Of a stretch of 64,000 bases of DNA, positions 1-10,763 are shown one piece after another. Every line of letters starts with the position of its first letter. The stretch's first letter is position 1. Below the pieces are notes generated by a model. It was not told where the DNA came from and made no database searches. It was given only the letters and a program-made list of their open reading frames with translations. The position numbers were made by a program, and so were the translations under genes. The stretch covers positions 15,128,001 to 15,192,000 of the forward strand of contig NC_067205.1 of the NCBI RefSeq assembly GCF_026262505.1. Direction: 5' to 3'. This stretch comes from Trichomonas vaginalis G3. Lineage: Eukaryota > Parabasalia > Trichomonadida > Trichomonadidae.

Positions 1-111
1 CTTGTAAACAGAATGCTTAGATACAAAGATTAAAGTTTAGTTTTATTAGTATTATAAGATAATAAAAAACAAAAAAATATTATATTAATAAAATTTGAGT
101 AAAATCCCTTA

Positions 112-1848
112 TTAATGGATAATACGTCTGAGTCGCCTAGCAACTGAAGTTTTCCTACGGTGTGGAACTGAAAACTTCAATTGCTTTCTTAATTCAATGG
201 CATCTTCGTAAATTTCTGAATGACATAAGACATCTTCATCTTCAACAGATTGTTCTTCGTTTAAATCATACTCTTTTGTGGGTTCTTCGTGATCTGATGA
301 GTCATCTTCACATAAAACGTCTTCTTCTACGGGTTTTTGAGCATTTATTCTCGCATCATACAATAGATATTGTACTATGCAGTCTTCGAATTGTTTTCTT
401 AATGTATTTACATCTTTTATTAAATTCTTAACATTTGGAAGTTTGAATTTAATAAATTCGGTCAGATCTTTATTGATTTCGGTCATGAGTTCGGATATTA
501 TCTTCGCTTTCTCTTCTTCAAGGAGTTTTCTGAAAATTTCTGGATCAATTTTAGGAATTTGGGCTTTAGAAACAACTTGTGGCTGATTAATGATCTGTAC
601 TTGTGTTGGAGGAGCTTGTTGTGGTACTGGCTCGTTCTGTTTGTCTTCTTTTGTGGATTTGATAGGTTGATTTTCTACTTTTTCTGTTTCAGCTGGTTTA
701 ACTGCAGTACTTTCTTCGACATGTGTTTCTTCTTCATATATATTTGTTGCTTCTGTTTCTGCAACTTTTATCAAAGGAATAATTCTTTGATCTGCCATAA
801 ACTGAAGAGCTAGTGGATTTGGATATGGTAAGGAGTATTGGTTATGGCCAATTGTATATATTTTGGCTTCAACTTTATCTGAATCCGCTTTCTTTGAATG
901 GAATATAATTTTATCATCAGAAATATCAATAGAAATGACATCTGAAGGCTTGATTGCTGGAATAGTACCTATCTCTTTAAATAAACTGAGAATTGGGCAT
1001 TGATAAAACTTAATAAATCCGATTTTTGTATTAAAAATGCAAAAAACACAAGAAGTTGTGAAAGTTGCAACATCAAAGTTAATATTATCTGGGATCTGTA
1101 GCGAAAGTGTGTGTTTGCATACAAATGATTTCAATATTTTTCCATCAGCGGAAAAATGTACAATTTGAACAAAAATGATTGATTTGTTGTATATGTCTTG
1201 GGATATAATACCTATGTGAGCTAAGTTAAATGAGAATATCTTTAAAATTCTTTGAAAATTTGGAACAAGAGGTGGAAGTTCTGTTCGAGTTTGTTTATTA
1301 ATAACATTCTGCTTATAAAGTGCATTCCTGGATTTGTATATGATTGTTCCACATGAAATTGCGCAAATATCATCAACAAAAGTATCATCTGAAATTTTTT
1401 GAATTTTATCGGAATCTAGTAAGTATATGCTATTGTTAGATAAGAATAAAGCACTTGGCTGCTTTTCTGATGGAAGCTGGCAAAGATGAGAAATATTTCC
1501 TTCGAAAATAATCTGTTTTAATAGATTAAAACCTTGGTTGTAGATTCTTATTTCTTTTTGATAATATGCGAGTATATATGATGATTTTAGATCTGTTATT
1601 GGGAAAAATTTGTAATTTTTTGAATCAATGTCAATTTTTGAACTCTGGTTTTGCTGTTTATAATATTTGTCATAATATTTGGCATCAGATTGGTCGATTG
1701 TAATAAAATTTGAGGAAAGAAAAATGAAATTAGAAGAATATGAGAGAGAATGAGGATGTTTGAGATAAATATTAGAGTCATATGAAGTGAATGGTTTGAT
1801 TGAAATATCTCCAGCAGTATTATTCTGGCTGGATTGTTTCAATTCCAT
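112..1848 (-). CDS. hypothetical protein, beta-rich N-terminal half and coiled-coil C-terminal part
   Basis: An open frame encodes about 578 residues if it starts at the methionine of MELKQSS; the frame runs 16 residues further upstream, but that stretch is hydrophobic and AT-driven. Residues 1 to about 360 alternate short hydrophobic strands with polar turns, as in a beta-propeller. A Pro/Gln/Glu-rich linker follows (about 370-430), then a helical segment around KIDPEIFRKLLEEEKAKI, an acidic stretch and a basic end (RRKTSVARRLRRI). Propeller, low-complexity linker, then coiled coil recalls EDC4/Ge-1 scaffolds or nucleoporins, but no motif proves either. It is transcribed away from the tRNA-Cys gene. 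That it is a real gene is fairly sure; its function is not. Confidence 0.7.
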   Translation of the reverse strand: MELKQSSQNNTAGDISIKPFTSYDSNIYLKHPHSLSYSSNFIFLSSNFITIDQSDAKYYDKYYKQQNQSSKIDIDSKNYKFFPITDLKSSYILAYYQKEIRIYNQGFNLLKQIIFEGNISHLCQLPSEKQPSALFLSNNSIYLLDSDKIQKISDDTFVDDICAISCGTIIYKSRNALYKQNVINKQTRTELPPLVPNFQRILKIFSFNLAHIGIISQDIYNKSIIFVQIVHFSADGKILKSFVCKHTLSLQIPDNINFDVATFTTSCVFCIFNTKIGFIKFYQCPILSLFKEIGTIPAIKPSDVISIDISDDKIIFHSKKADSDKVEAKIYTIGHNQYSLPYPNPLALQFMADQRIIPLIKVAETEATNIYEEETHVEESTAVKPAETEKVENQPIKSTKEDKQNEPVPQQAPPTQVQIINQPQVVSKAQIPKIDPEIFRKLLEEEKAKIISELMTEINKDLTEFIKFKLPNVKNLIKDVNTLRKQFEDCIVQYLLYDARINAQKPVEEDVLCEDDSSDHEEPTKEYDLNEEQSVEDEDVLCHSEIYEDAIELRKQLKFSVPHRRKTSVARRLRRIIH

Positions 1849-1934
1849 AAAAAAATTTGAAAAAATAGAGTCAAAAAAGAAATTCAAATAAATCATAGTT
1901 ATAATAATATATTAAAAAACATATTTAATGTGAA

Positions 1935-2006
1935 GGGGTAGTAGCTCACCGGTAGAGCAAGGGATTGCAGATCCCTGGGTAGTCGGTTCGATTCCGGCCT
2001 GCCCCT
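1935..2006 (+). tRNA. tRNA-Cys (anticodon GCA)
   Basis: A 72-base cloverleaf. The acceptor arm GGGGTAG pairs with CTGCCCC (one G-T pair), T8-A9 is canonical, and the D stem GCTC pairs with GAGC. The anticodon stem AGGGA/TCCCT encloses loop TTGCAGA (anticodon GCA), and the T stem GTCGG/CCGGC encloses TTCGATT. The discriminator base is T, as expected for cysteine tRNAs. There is no intron. T-runs from about base 2010 onward would serve as the Pol III terminator. Confidence 0.95.
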
Positions 2007-2184
2007 AAATTTTTCTTTTTCAGATTTTTTTTAGAAAAAATGTGGTTTAGAAATAATCCGAAAGAAAATTTTTATTAGATATTATAAATATTATAAAAAA
2101 TCGATGAAATAATTTTCAATGAGGTTTACAAAAATATTTATCTCTCTTTCAAATTTGCTGTCAATCTGACAAATCTATTTTCCT

Positions 2185-3591
2185 ATGTTTTTGTTTTTAA
2201 TTTCTGAGTATTTGATGGACTTATGTTGTTGTGTCTATACCGACAACTTAACATCATGTCCGTCAAATGTAAATCTTTATCTAAATATCAATGAATTCAA
2301 TACAACACTCAGAGATATATTAAATACAAATTGTGAAAACGCAAAATACATTTCATTTATATTTGTTGATGACATGGAACGTCAGACTCCATATTTCAAT
2401 TGATTAAAGCAAGAACTGCAGCCAAATTAACACTTGAAGGAATTGGCGAACAAAAGCGTGTCATAATGGATGGTCTTTTCAACTTTGCAGTCGATATATG
2501 CATCAAACTTAGTAACGTTGTTATACGACCATCGAAATATATGCTAATTTCACAAAATTTAGAATTACGTAACTTCAAAATACTAGGTAATAACCGATTA
2601 AATGTTCATGTAATAAAACTTATTACTGATTTTAAATCAATTGCGGCTTTATCCAATATAGTGTCAAAAACAATTAAGATTTACTATGCCACTGATGTTT
2701 ATAATACGAAATACATGATTTCTATTGGTGCAATAGATCAAACTGTTGATTTAGAATTCTTCAATATCACAGGAAATGTTGATTTTGCGATGCAATACCA
2801 CGGATTTACGTATTATCTCAATGATAATGACAATTTCCTATCTATTTCCATGTTTAGCTGCGGTTTGGATATAACTTCTCACTTGGTTTCCCCTGATTGT
2901 TCGTTGAAAATGTGGATGTTCCTAATGTCACACTCCGTTCTCAATTCTAACTTGAATTTTTGCTTGAAGCATGACTATAACGTATACGTAGACCACTTCC
3001 CGAAGTTCGACAAAGTTTCAAGATTTAATATTAATATTAAAACCAGTCATAAATTGAATTACGTAACTAATTCCGAATCAGGCATCATTAATTTGAACAT
3101 TGAAAACACAACTGCTGATATAACTCTACTTGAAGGTTCTACATTATCAAGTATTAATTCAAAAAACTCATATATCACATATAACACACTTCCTGCAGGT
3201 GGAGCATCTATAATTAAAACAATTAAATGTAGTAACACGATTTTTTCATCACTCGAAAACTCAATTGCAAATTTTACTGACATTGATTCGCGTAATTCAT
3301 CATTTTTTGGTAAGATAGATATAGACAAAGAATTACGTATACATAGTGTATCATCATATATCGAAGAAGTCTTTATTTATCAAACAGTTACAATTTATTA
3401 CGCTCAAAACCATGAAAATGTATATCCAACATTAATTATTGACAAATTTTCAGGGGATAAAACATTTAATTATTTAATATATGATTTCAGAAGCATTAGT
3501 CTGAATAAAGCTTACAAAAATGTTCTTTGTTCGAAGCAAAAAGATTTCTATCACAATATAACATGGTATGAAAAAGAAAATGATGCTTTAA
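2185..3591 (+). pseudogene. surface-protein family gene, proximal part, frameshifted and split by a transposon
   Basis: Two overlapping open stretches (2185-2403 and about 2400-3591) read as one protein if a single frameshift near 2400 is allowed: the first ends DDMERQTPYFN and the second goes on KARTAAKLTLEGIGEQKRV. The text resembles the intact protein at 6634-7983, sharing the pattern KLTLEG...ELRNFKILGNN / TLILEG...GLRKINFSNIN. The hydrophobic start (MFLFLISEYLMDLCCC) could be a signal peptide. At 3588 the frame enters a TTAA-flanked element. Joining the two TTAA copies carries the same frame on into the piece at 6145. It is a host gene of unknown function, probably a cell-surface protein, now broken. 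Confidence 0.6.
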
Positions 3592-4485
3592 GGGTGCACC
3601 CGTATGTACGTTTATTTGAGAGGAGGAGGATTACCCTCTCAATTTTGAGGGATTCGTTAGTTTATTTTCTCGATGAATATGCAATAAAATTTGATTTTTA
3701 CCTTATCAATATACTTCATATAATATACACATGTTCATGTAAAAACTTTTTTCCAAAATCCTCAGGAATTAAGGGTTTTTTGAATTTTAAGAATTTTTTT
3801 CGAATTTTTTCGAAAAAAAAAATATTTTCAGAACAGCCTTAACGGCTAAGATTTAGGAACAATGTTAAGTATCAAAAAGAAAGGAGGTCTGATATAGACA
3901 ACATATATCGTTGAAGGTTGAAAAAATCTCTAATATTTGAGCCCAAAATTTCAAATTTTAATTTTTTGAAAAAAGAGGCCACCCGTATGTACGTTTATTT
4001 GAGAGGAGGAGGAGGATTATATTTTTGAAAGGGTGAAACATTATGAATATGTTAATTATATAATAATATGTATTATTATAAAAAAGAAAAAATAAAGCAC
4101 GTTAAGGGAGGCTTCCGACCAGAAAGCCCTCTCAATTTTTTGTGATGTTTACACCAAAAGTGAGATTCGTTAAGCGTTTTTCTCGTTGAATATTGAGTTT
4201 CCCGGATTTTAAGTTATTCATAAAGCTTCTCTATATTATACCCTATCTACTGATATGATTATTTTTGAAAAATCTCTTAAATCGACCTGCACTGAATTTT
4301 TTAGGGAAAATTCGAAATTTTATAGGCGTTTTCTGTAACGTTTTTTTACGGAATAAAATCCGAAAAATAATTTTTTGAAGAATCATTTGGGTAGAATACT
4401 TATCGAAAATTATATTTATTATAATTTTGGTCGATAAAAATAAGCGGATTCAAAACTGGCAAAAACCCTTTCGGCAATTGAGAAA

Positions 4486-5445
4486 GGGACAAACTATCCA
4501 GTGTCACTTTTCAAAGGAATAAAAAAAAATAATAAAGATGAAATAATAACATGAAATCTTATATAAATATAATTTTATCTAAATAGATAAATGAATTAAG
4601 CAGTTTACAGTTATATATATTTAATGAGAGACAATATCTAGTTCTATGGTAGAAATGACTCTTAGACTCAAATAAGTAACACAGATAGAAAGTACTCAGT
4701 ATAACAATTATATATGTACACTCAAAGTTAGTCGCTGCTAAAATCTTAACCTTGCATTTCGGGAAAATCTGACAAATGGCTCTTAGACTCAAATAAGTAA
4801 CACAGATAGAAAGTACTCAGTATAACAATTATATATGTACACTCAAAGTTAGTCGCTGCTAAAATCTTAACCTTGCATTTCGGGAAAATCTGACAAATGG
4901 CTCTTAGACTCAAATAAGTAACACAGATAGAAAGTACTCAGTATAACAATTATATATGTACACTCAAAGTTAGTCGCTGCTAAAATCTTAACCTTGCATT
5001 TCGGGAAAATCTGACAAATGGCTCTTAGACTTGTTTTGATAATTAATTCTTCAATTATATTATAATTTATAACAAATTTCCTCAAACTATCTGTATGTCA
5101 TTCAATTCCCGGCCACTACATTCAATGATGGACCATTTCCTTCAAATTTTGAAAGACCTTATTCAATTTGTTGTATGGAGCCCGTGATATTCAACACTAT
5201 GGAGCTCCTCCAGTTTGGTATCCAAGAAGAGATAAAAGCTAGCATGGGCTACTCTCAAAAATGCTTGAAGCAATATATTCAAGTTTGCAACAAGGATCAA
5301 TAGATTCAAATCTTGTTTATTGTACTTTAAAGGTACTTTTAAAAAAGAAACAATTAATGTAAAAGATTCAAATAATTTTTTATTATTATTTTATTAATTT
5401 TTTAAAATAAGGTTAATAAAAAAGTGACACTGGATAGTTTGTCCC
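4486..5445. mobile_element. third nested inverted-repeat element
   Basis: GGGACAAACTATCCAGTGTC at 4486-4505 recurs as its exact reverse complement at 5426-5445, and the match extends to about 26 bases. A short TTCGGCAATT lies just outside both ends. Inside is a 121-bp tandem repeat. There is no reading frame of note. Family unknown; the target duplication is unclear. Confidence 0.55.
4659..5032. repeat. tandem repeat, period 121 bp, three copies
   Basis: The string CTCTTAGACTCAAATAAG starts at 4659, 4780 and 4901, and its first half again at 5022, giving three near-identical 121-bp units. It lies within the innermost nested element. Short frames read on the minus strand here are artefacts of the repeat. 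Confidence 0.9.
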
Positions 5446-6144
5446 ACACTCTTCGGCAATTTGTGGACGATTCCGAACCCCCTCATTTTTGAAATTTAAT
5501 AAGAAAAATAGAATCTTTATTAAATATAGATTTTAAAAAACTTGGTTATAAATTACGAAATTTTCTCACTTGGGCTAAAAAGTGACAATTTGGTCGGAAG
5601 CCACCCTTAAAATTTTTCTTTCTTGATTTTTTACAAAATCTACTTAGAATTATGCAAAATATGACTAAATAATTATAAATTTCAAGTTAAATTTTAATTT
5701 TGATAAATAATTTAAATTTCAAAATATCAAGTTCAGTTCGACTATGTATGTAGTAATTCCTCAATAAAGTGTCAAAACCCTATTAAAATATATGAACATT
5801 TTCAACATTTTAATGTTTTTATTTAAAAATTTGATGGAATATGAGCTTCAAACAATTATTATGTAAATAAAAATAATTAAATATATGTATTTATTCGTAT
5901 TACAACCGTAGTAAGTCGATTCTTCCTTTCTTCTACTGAGTTTTGAATTTGATTTCGAATTGTAAAGAGATTCAAAGGAAAATACTAGCGGATAAAAACT
6001 ACCTCCATGAAAGGGTCATAATGGAGTCAAGTTGTATTTTTTGATATTTTTTGCTTTTCGAGCCTAAATAGGTAGCCAAGATAATGCCTAAAAATAAGGT
6101 TCTAAATTCTGAAGTTTACATGATCCTCTCGTGTGCACCCTTAA

Positions 6145-6239
6145 AGTTCATTAAAGTTACTTATAACTCAGAGCCAAATGCAGAAGGAAGATATTCAATT
6201 GATATTTGTTATTACAATAAAACGAATATAGGGGTATTA
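6145..6239 (+). pseudogene. surface-protein family gene, piece beyond the transposon
   Basis: Immediately after the second TTAA the frame reads KFIKVTYNSEPNAEGRYSID and continues CYYNKTNIGVLL, in the frame left at 3591. It is cut again at about 6240 by a second, unrelated small element. Its text resembles the membrane-proximal part of the intact paralogue downstream. Confidence 0.5.
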
Positions 6240-6513
6240 TTATTGTCGTCTGGCGGTTTTAGACGACAATGCGAATTTTCAAATAATAGGATTTTTAGCC
6301 AGATAAAGAGCTACTCCATATATCATGCGTGTTTGCATACTATATACATAGATGGAATTGATGTTCTTCCTTTATTTAGGTACCGAAACATGCTTGAAAA
6401 ATCTATTTTTTAGACGACAATGATAATTTTGTCACTTTTCCAGACGACAATAATAATTTGTCACCTTTTTAGACGACAATAATAATTTTGTCACTTTTTC
6501 CAGACGACAATAA
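6240..6513. mobile_element. short inverted-repeat element with TTGTCGTCTGG ends
   Basis: TTATTGTCGTCTGG near 6240-6253 is mirrored by CCAGACGACAATAA at 6500-6513. A TA flanks the TTGTCGTCTGG/CCAGACGACAA core on both sides, as for mariner-type elements. Three further AGACGACAATAATAA-like units lie inside the right half, each followed by TTTTGTCAC, so the end motif itself has been multiplied. No transposase is present. Confidence 0.55.
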
Positions 6514-6633
6514 AACATCCTCACGAATATAAATCAAAGATTATGTATTTATAATCAAAGTAAATCAGACTGCAATGGTTTTGATGGTTACAAGAGAATT
6601 CAGAATTTTAGTGTTATTGAAATAAACAGATAT

Positions 6634-7983
6634 ATGTTATATCTTACAATTGCTGTCACATATAATACAACGGAAATGATTGATCTCACTAAATTTAACA
6701 AGACTTTAATATTAGAAGGACATAATAATACTAATATTCATGTAAATTTGAATGTTTCAGGGCTCAGAAAAATAAATTTCAGTAATATAAATGTTCATTT
6801 GTATGGAACGAAATCACTCAATGTTAATACAATATCCTTAAATCATTCAAAGATTTTGTCAACGGAAACAAGTTTGAATTCAACACTAATAATGTTTGAT
6901 TATTATTCACAGTTCTGGGGTGTTCCTTTTTATCATTCTGACAATTTCCATTTGATTGATTGCAGCCCGAAAGAAATCAAGTTCAGCGATGATTCTATAT
7001 ATGTTGATGAATACAAGTTCTATAAAAACTACACTGTCTTAATTGATAACAATTTGCCTTGGAGAACAAACATTGTTTTAAGTGAACAAGCCCCAGGAAA
7101 TCTTAAATTGGTAAACAAAAATCCAAATTCTGTTATAACAATAGAATCATTAAATTCCAATCTAACTAATTCATTGGTTATTGAGCCAGGTTGTCCTATT
7201 GCTTTTTCAAATGTTGTTGGAGAAATATCAATCAAGTTTAAGATTACAAGTCCATCTCAATTTATTATTCCTGAAAAATTTAATGTCAAATTCAAATCAA
7301 TTGAAATATTGAATGAATTGGATATTTTAACAGGAAACGAGATAGAAGTTGATGATCTTAAAGTAAGTAATACAGAAATAGTGCCATCTGGATCTATTTC
7401 GACACAATCTGTTTTGTTTGACTCACAAAATTACAATGAAGTTGGTTGTTTCAAAGCAAATGTAGTTAATACAACGGAAGATTCATTTTTCAGAGCGGAT
7501 TTGATGGGAACTGATGATGTTCATATCTATATTCCTATCAAGTCAACGAGTATTCCTTATATGCAGTTCACTTCAAATAATCAGAAAGGACATATTTATT
7601 TCGTTATTGATGATAATGATAATTATATTCCTCATAATTTAACTGAAGAATTCAAAATATTGGTTTTAAATATTGAAAATTCTTCATGTAAAAACTGGAA
7701 GATTCACGTTTCTCAGGCAATTAAATATATCACAGCAAGATGTGATAATGATTATCCTGACATGTACATTTTCATTGAAAGAGTACAGCCAGCAAAAATT
7801 TGGATTACTATTGTTATTGCTCTTTGTTCTGTTATTGTATTCATTTCCCTTGTTTTCGCTTCTCTTTACATTTACGCCAAGTTGAAGAGGAAGATGGAAT
7901 TGAACTACTTGAATAGGTTATATGAAGAAAAATCTTTCGAAGCAATCAACCAATCATTGCTTCCTGAAGCAGAAGAATATTAA
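6634..7983 (+). CDS. type I membrane surface protein, trichomonad family
   Basis: 449 residues from the first ATG; the frame stays open back to 6514 without another ATG, and that stretch (DCNGFDGYKRIQNFS) looks coding, so the present start may be secondary and the gene cut at its 5' end by the small element at 6240-6513. The long Asn-rich, strand-rich outer part carries many N-x-S/T sites. One clear membrane helix (IWITIVIALCSVIVFISLVF, about residues 388-413) is followed by KLKRK and a tail of about 35 residues ending in SLLPEAEEY. This is the layout of a cell-surface anchored protein with a short cytoplasmic tail. It is a paralogue of the broken gene upstream. Function unknown; adhesion or a protective coat would be a guess. 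Confidence 0.75.
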   Translation: MLYLTIAVTYNTTEMIDLTKFNKTLILEGHNNTNIHVNLNVSGLRKINFSNINVHLYGTKSLNVNTISLNHSKILSTETSLNSTLIMFDYYSQFWGVPFYHSDNFHLIDCSPKEIKFSDDSIYVDEYKFYKNYTVLIDNNLPWRTNIVLSEQAPGNLKLVNKNPNSVITIESLNSNLTNSLVIEPGCPIAFSNVVGEISIKFKITSPSQFIIPEKFNVKFKSIEILNELDILTGNEIEVDDLKVSNTEIVPSGSISTQSVLFDSQNYNEVGCFKANVVNTTEDSFFRADLMGTDDVHIYIPIKSTSIPYMQFTSNNQKGHIYFVIDDNDNYIPHNLTEEFKILVLNIENSSCKNWKIHVSQAIKYITARCDNDYPDMYIFIERVQPAKIWITIVIALCSVIVFISLVFASLYIYAKLKRKMELNYLNRLYEEKSFEAINQSLLPEAEEY

Positions 7984-8458
7984 ATATTGTCATTGCTTTG
8001 TAGTTTTGAATTTAAAAATCTATCTCTATTTATCTTTAAATTGGTATATTCGATTCATATTTTCATCAAAATGAAAGATAATGTTAATGATTATTCAGTA
8101 CTATATATGTTGCTTTTGAATGTCCATGAATATATTGCATGCTTTAACAATCATTTGTGAATACTTTTCATGGAAATGATTTCATATTGTGAATTTAATG
8201 TGTTTCATAAGAGTAATTTTATTGTAGTTAGATAGAAATGTATAGTATTGGATTATTATGTAATCTATAAATCTTGCTAAAATAAAACCCAAAGTGGAGA
8301 TATGTTATTGATATTATTTGCTTATTAAAGTTGAAATTATAGGTATTCTACTTATGTGCATGCTATATCTTTGACTATTGGGCTTAGATATCTATCTTAT
8401 ATAGACAAACGAAATTTTGAAAATTTTACATGGCAAAAATCCTTCTTTTTTTTGGAAA
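7984..8458. other. intergenic, AT-rich
   Basis: No gene, RNA or repeat is seen here. It separates the membrane protein from the next gene on the same strand. Confidence 0.6.
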
Positions 8459-9832
8459 ATGATTGATGAATACAAAGATTCACCATTCATTTTCACCAAC
8501 AAACTGAACGAACCTGTATATGATAATGATGGTGGAATTGTTCAAGGATATCGCGAAAAAGATACTCAATTTTTATTAAATTTGATTCATAATAGCTCAT
8601 ATTCCGAAAAATTATTCCAGCAATTAATGGTATACGTTACAGATAGGCCTGTTATTGTTTCAAAGTTAAAACCTGACTTTGCATTTAAATTAATATCGTT
8701 TCTGAAAGAAGATTTGTATACTATTGATGTGTTAAAGTGCATATCTTCCGTGTCTTCAGAATTCCTTGCAAATTACACAATAGATTTCAAATTTGTTTTA
8801 TTAAGATCAGAATTTTTCGATTTAATTTATACAATTATCTACCAAAGACATCAAGATAATCTTCTAATCGATTCTATCTTTAATATATTGATCAATTGCT
8901 GCAATACGAAAGATTATTCTTTCACAATTCAACTAATGGAAAGCAATATAATAGAACAACTTATTAAAAGCAAAGATTTGAACGAATACAGAGAAGATAT
9001 ATTGATTATTCTTCAATATTTCGTACAAATGCCATTGAAAGAATATAAATTTTCAATTTATGATGATATTGTTGAGTTTATTGGTAATTCATTGTACATA
9101 GATGACGTCAAAGTCACTATTCAAGCACTTATTGCCTTCAGAAAAGCAAATGAAAATGGAGATGTCATTGGATTTCTATTTTGCAACCAAGTAATTTGTA
9201 ATGTCATCAGAGAAAAGGTTAGTTCGTACAGTATTGATTGTTCTAAGCAGGCTTTAAAGACTCTTAATTCTTTAATTAAGAATGGACAAGAAATTGTTGA
9301 TATAATTGGAAAATTTATGACTGTTGAAGAGTTACTCGGCAACCTTACGAAAGATCTTAAGATAGTAAAGCATGTAATTGCAACTCTTATTAGTTTAAGG
9401 CAAAATTCAGAAGATCCGGGTGTACTTTATCATTTATATACAGAATTATTTAGTGTTGACTTTAACAATACATTTTCCAGCACAAGTTTGCATATAAAAG
9501 AGAGCGTTGTCATATTAATTGAAACTTATAATTATAATCCTCCGATACCGGTCACAAAGATTTACACGGAATCCGTTTTGATGTTCCTTGCAAACTTTGT
9601 TGAGGTCGGAGAGATAAAAATTGTTTTTACAGTAGCAAAACTCATTAATGAGGCTATCGACGCATCCCAATCTGATTGGAACTTCCTCAGTCTAATCCAA
9701 AAGGTATTTGAAGAGAATGTCTTCGATATTATTGACGAAACTTTAAATAATATTGATTCAAACACACCTCGCCACGAAGAAATCGAAAATTGTTTACAGC
9801 ATCTGCTTGATACCTTCACGCCAGCTGAATAA
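8459..9832 (+). CDS. alpha-solenoid (ARM/HEAT-like) hypothetical protein
   Basis: 457 residues from the ATG at 8459 (MIDEYKDSPFIFTNKL); the frame extends upstream only through a TTG. The protein is nearly all helix, with recurring amphipathic blocks of about 40 residues, such as LLIDSIFNILINCC and VTIQALIAFRKANENG, as in armadillo-like solenoids that act as protein-binding scaffolds. No catalytic motif or membrane segment is visible. Similar solenoid proteins are common in trichomonads. It stands alone between intergenic stretches. The fold class is inferred from pattern only. Confidence 0.7.
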   Translation: MIDEYKDSPFIFTNKLNEPVYDNDGGIVQGYREKDTQFLLNLIHNSSYSEKLFQQLMVYVTDRPVIVSKLKPDFAFKLISFLKEDLYTIDVLKCISSVSSEFLANYTIDFKFVLLRSEFFDLIYTIIYQRHQDNLLIDSIFNILINCCNTKDYSFTIQLMESNIIEQLIKSKDLNEYREDILIILQYFVQMPLKEYKFSIYDDIVEFIGNSLYIDDVKVTIQALIAFRKANENGDVIGFLFCNQVICNVIREKVSSYSIDCSKQALKTLNSLIKNGQEIVDIIGKFMTVEELLGNLTKDLKIVKHVIATLISLRQNSEDPGVLYHLYTELFSVDFNNTFSSTSLHIKESVVILIETYNYNPPIPVTKIYTESVLMFLANFVEVGEIKIVFTVAKLINEAIDASQSDWNFLSLIQKVFEENVFDIIDETLNNIDSNTPRHEEIENCLQHLLDTFTPAE

Positions 9833-10763
9833 TGTAATTTATATGAGTATAGAGTGTAAAATAAAAAATTTCATGTTTATTTTTTAAACGCTTGAGTTTG
9901 TTGACAAATAGAACTGATCATGTATTTCTAATCCAATTGATCCAATAACGAATTTCGGTTTCGAAATCAATATCTTTTAAAATATTTTTCAAGTAAAGTG
10001 GATGACAGTGTTGATATTCCTTTTTATTCACACAAATCGTGACGGATGAATGTTGTTCGGAATAATTCGAGTAAAAATAATTTTTTTATATGAAATCTCA
10101 GTAAACTGCAAACTTCGTGGAGAAATACGCTATACATAACGCCAGAATATTCAAAATATTCAGTTTATTTCAGCAAATGCTATTTTCAAATCGTCATGTT
10201 GAAATGATTCTTTGAATTAAATTGAATTTGAAGAAATAATTATCGATTGTATAGAGAGTTATTATGGTAAAAACAGTATGAAACAGAAAGCGATCAAGAT
10301 TATACGATTTTGCCTCAATGTTTCAACAAATTATATCTGGAATGAATTATTTGTTAATTCATATTAAACAGATCTCATAAGCCAATCCGATAGTTGGTTA
10401 ATTCATCGTCAAAATTATTTGAGAACCAATAATCGTATTTTTTTGGTGATAAAAATACAATATTTTGCAAAAATGTATTATTGTATGTATATAATCCCAA
10501 TATCCATTTTATTTTTTATTTGGTCAATTTCAAATTTTGATGATAAAACGATGAAAAAATTGGGTTTAATTCAATATTTTGAAATGTCACTTCATCATGC
10601 ATTTTTAACTTTAAAATATTGTTATTTATACATAAACAAATCATGGTCGGGATCGAGTTATCCACATTTATCACTTCACATCATCGTTCTCCAATTTTTG
10701 AAAGATTTCGACAATAAAAATCCTCTCAAAATAGAAGCTGTTAATTTAACTTCACATTTGTCA
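9833..10763. other. intergenic region and upstream region of glutamate dehydrogenase
   Basis: AT-rich with no independent gene. The dehydrogenase frame stays open back to 10419, but its codons there are AT-rich and unlike the gene, and the family has no such N-terminal extension, so I treat it as non-coding. Confidence 0.7.
10752..10757 (+). promoter_or_regulatory. initiator-like element of glutamate dehydrogenase
   Basis: TCACAT fits the trichomonad initiator pattern TCA-Y-W-W and lies 12 bases before the chosen ATG (10764), within the usual very short 5' leader of these organisms. It supports this start over the longer frame. Confidence 0.65.

Larger units (their letters stand above)
4102..5610. 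mobile_element. TTAA-flanked MITE nested in the outer element
   Basis: TTAA at 4102-4105 is followed by GGGAGGCTTCCGACCA. At the other end TGGTCGGAAGCCACCC runs into TTAA (5607-5610). The two ends match as inverted repeats at 15 of 16 positions. The ends start GGG like those of the outer element and of the short MITE at 21711-21859, so they look like members of one superfamily. No coding capacity is seen. Confidence 0.7.
3588..6144. mobile_element. TTAA-flanked non-autonomous DNA transposon (outer of three nested)
   Basis: TTAA stands at 3588-3591 and again at 6141-6144. Directly inside are the inverted ends GGGTGCAC (3592-3599) and GTGCACCC (6133-6140). A TTAA target duplication with GGG-starting ends fits the piggyBac type. 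No transposase frame is visible inside. A segment starting CCACCCGTATGTACG occurs twice (about 3600 and 3980). It interrupts a host reading frame, and its length (2553 bases from TTAA to TTAA) is a multiple of three. Confidence 0.7.

Noticed and set aside
4559-5085. Minus-strand frames with repeated text in the nested elements
   Set aside because: They simply read the 121-bp tandem repeat; no start signal, no known protein.
10419-10763. Long N-terminal extension of glutamate dehydrogenase
   Set aside because: AT-rich codons, no family counterpart, and an initiator element right before the inner ATG at 10764.
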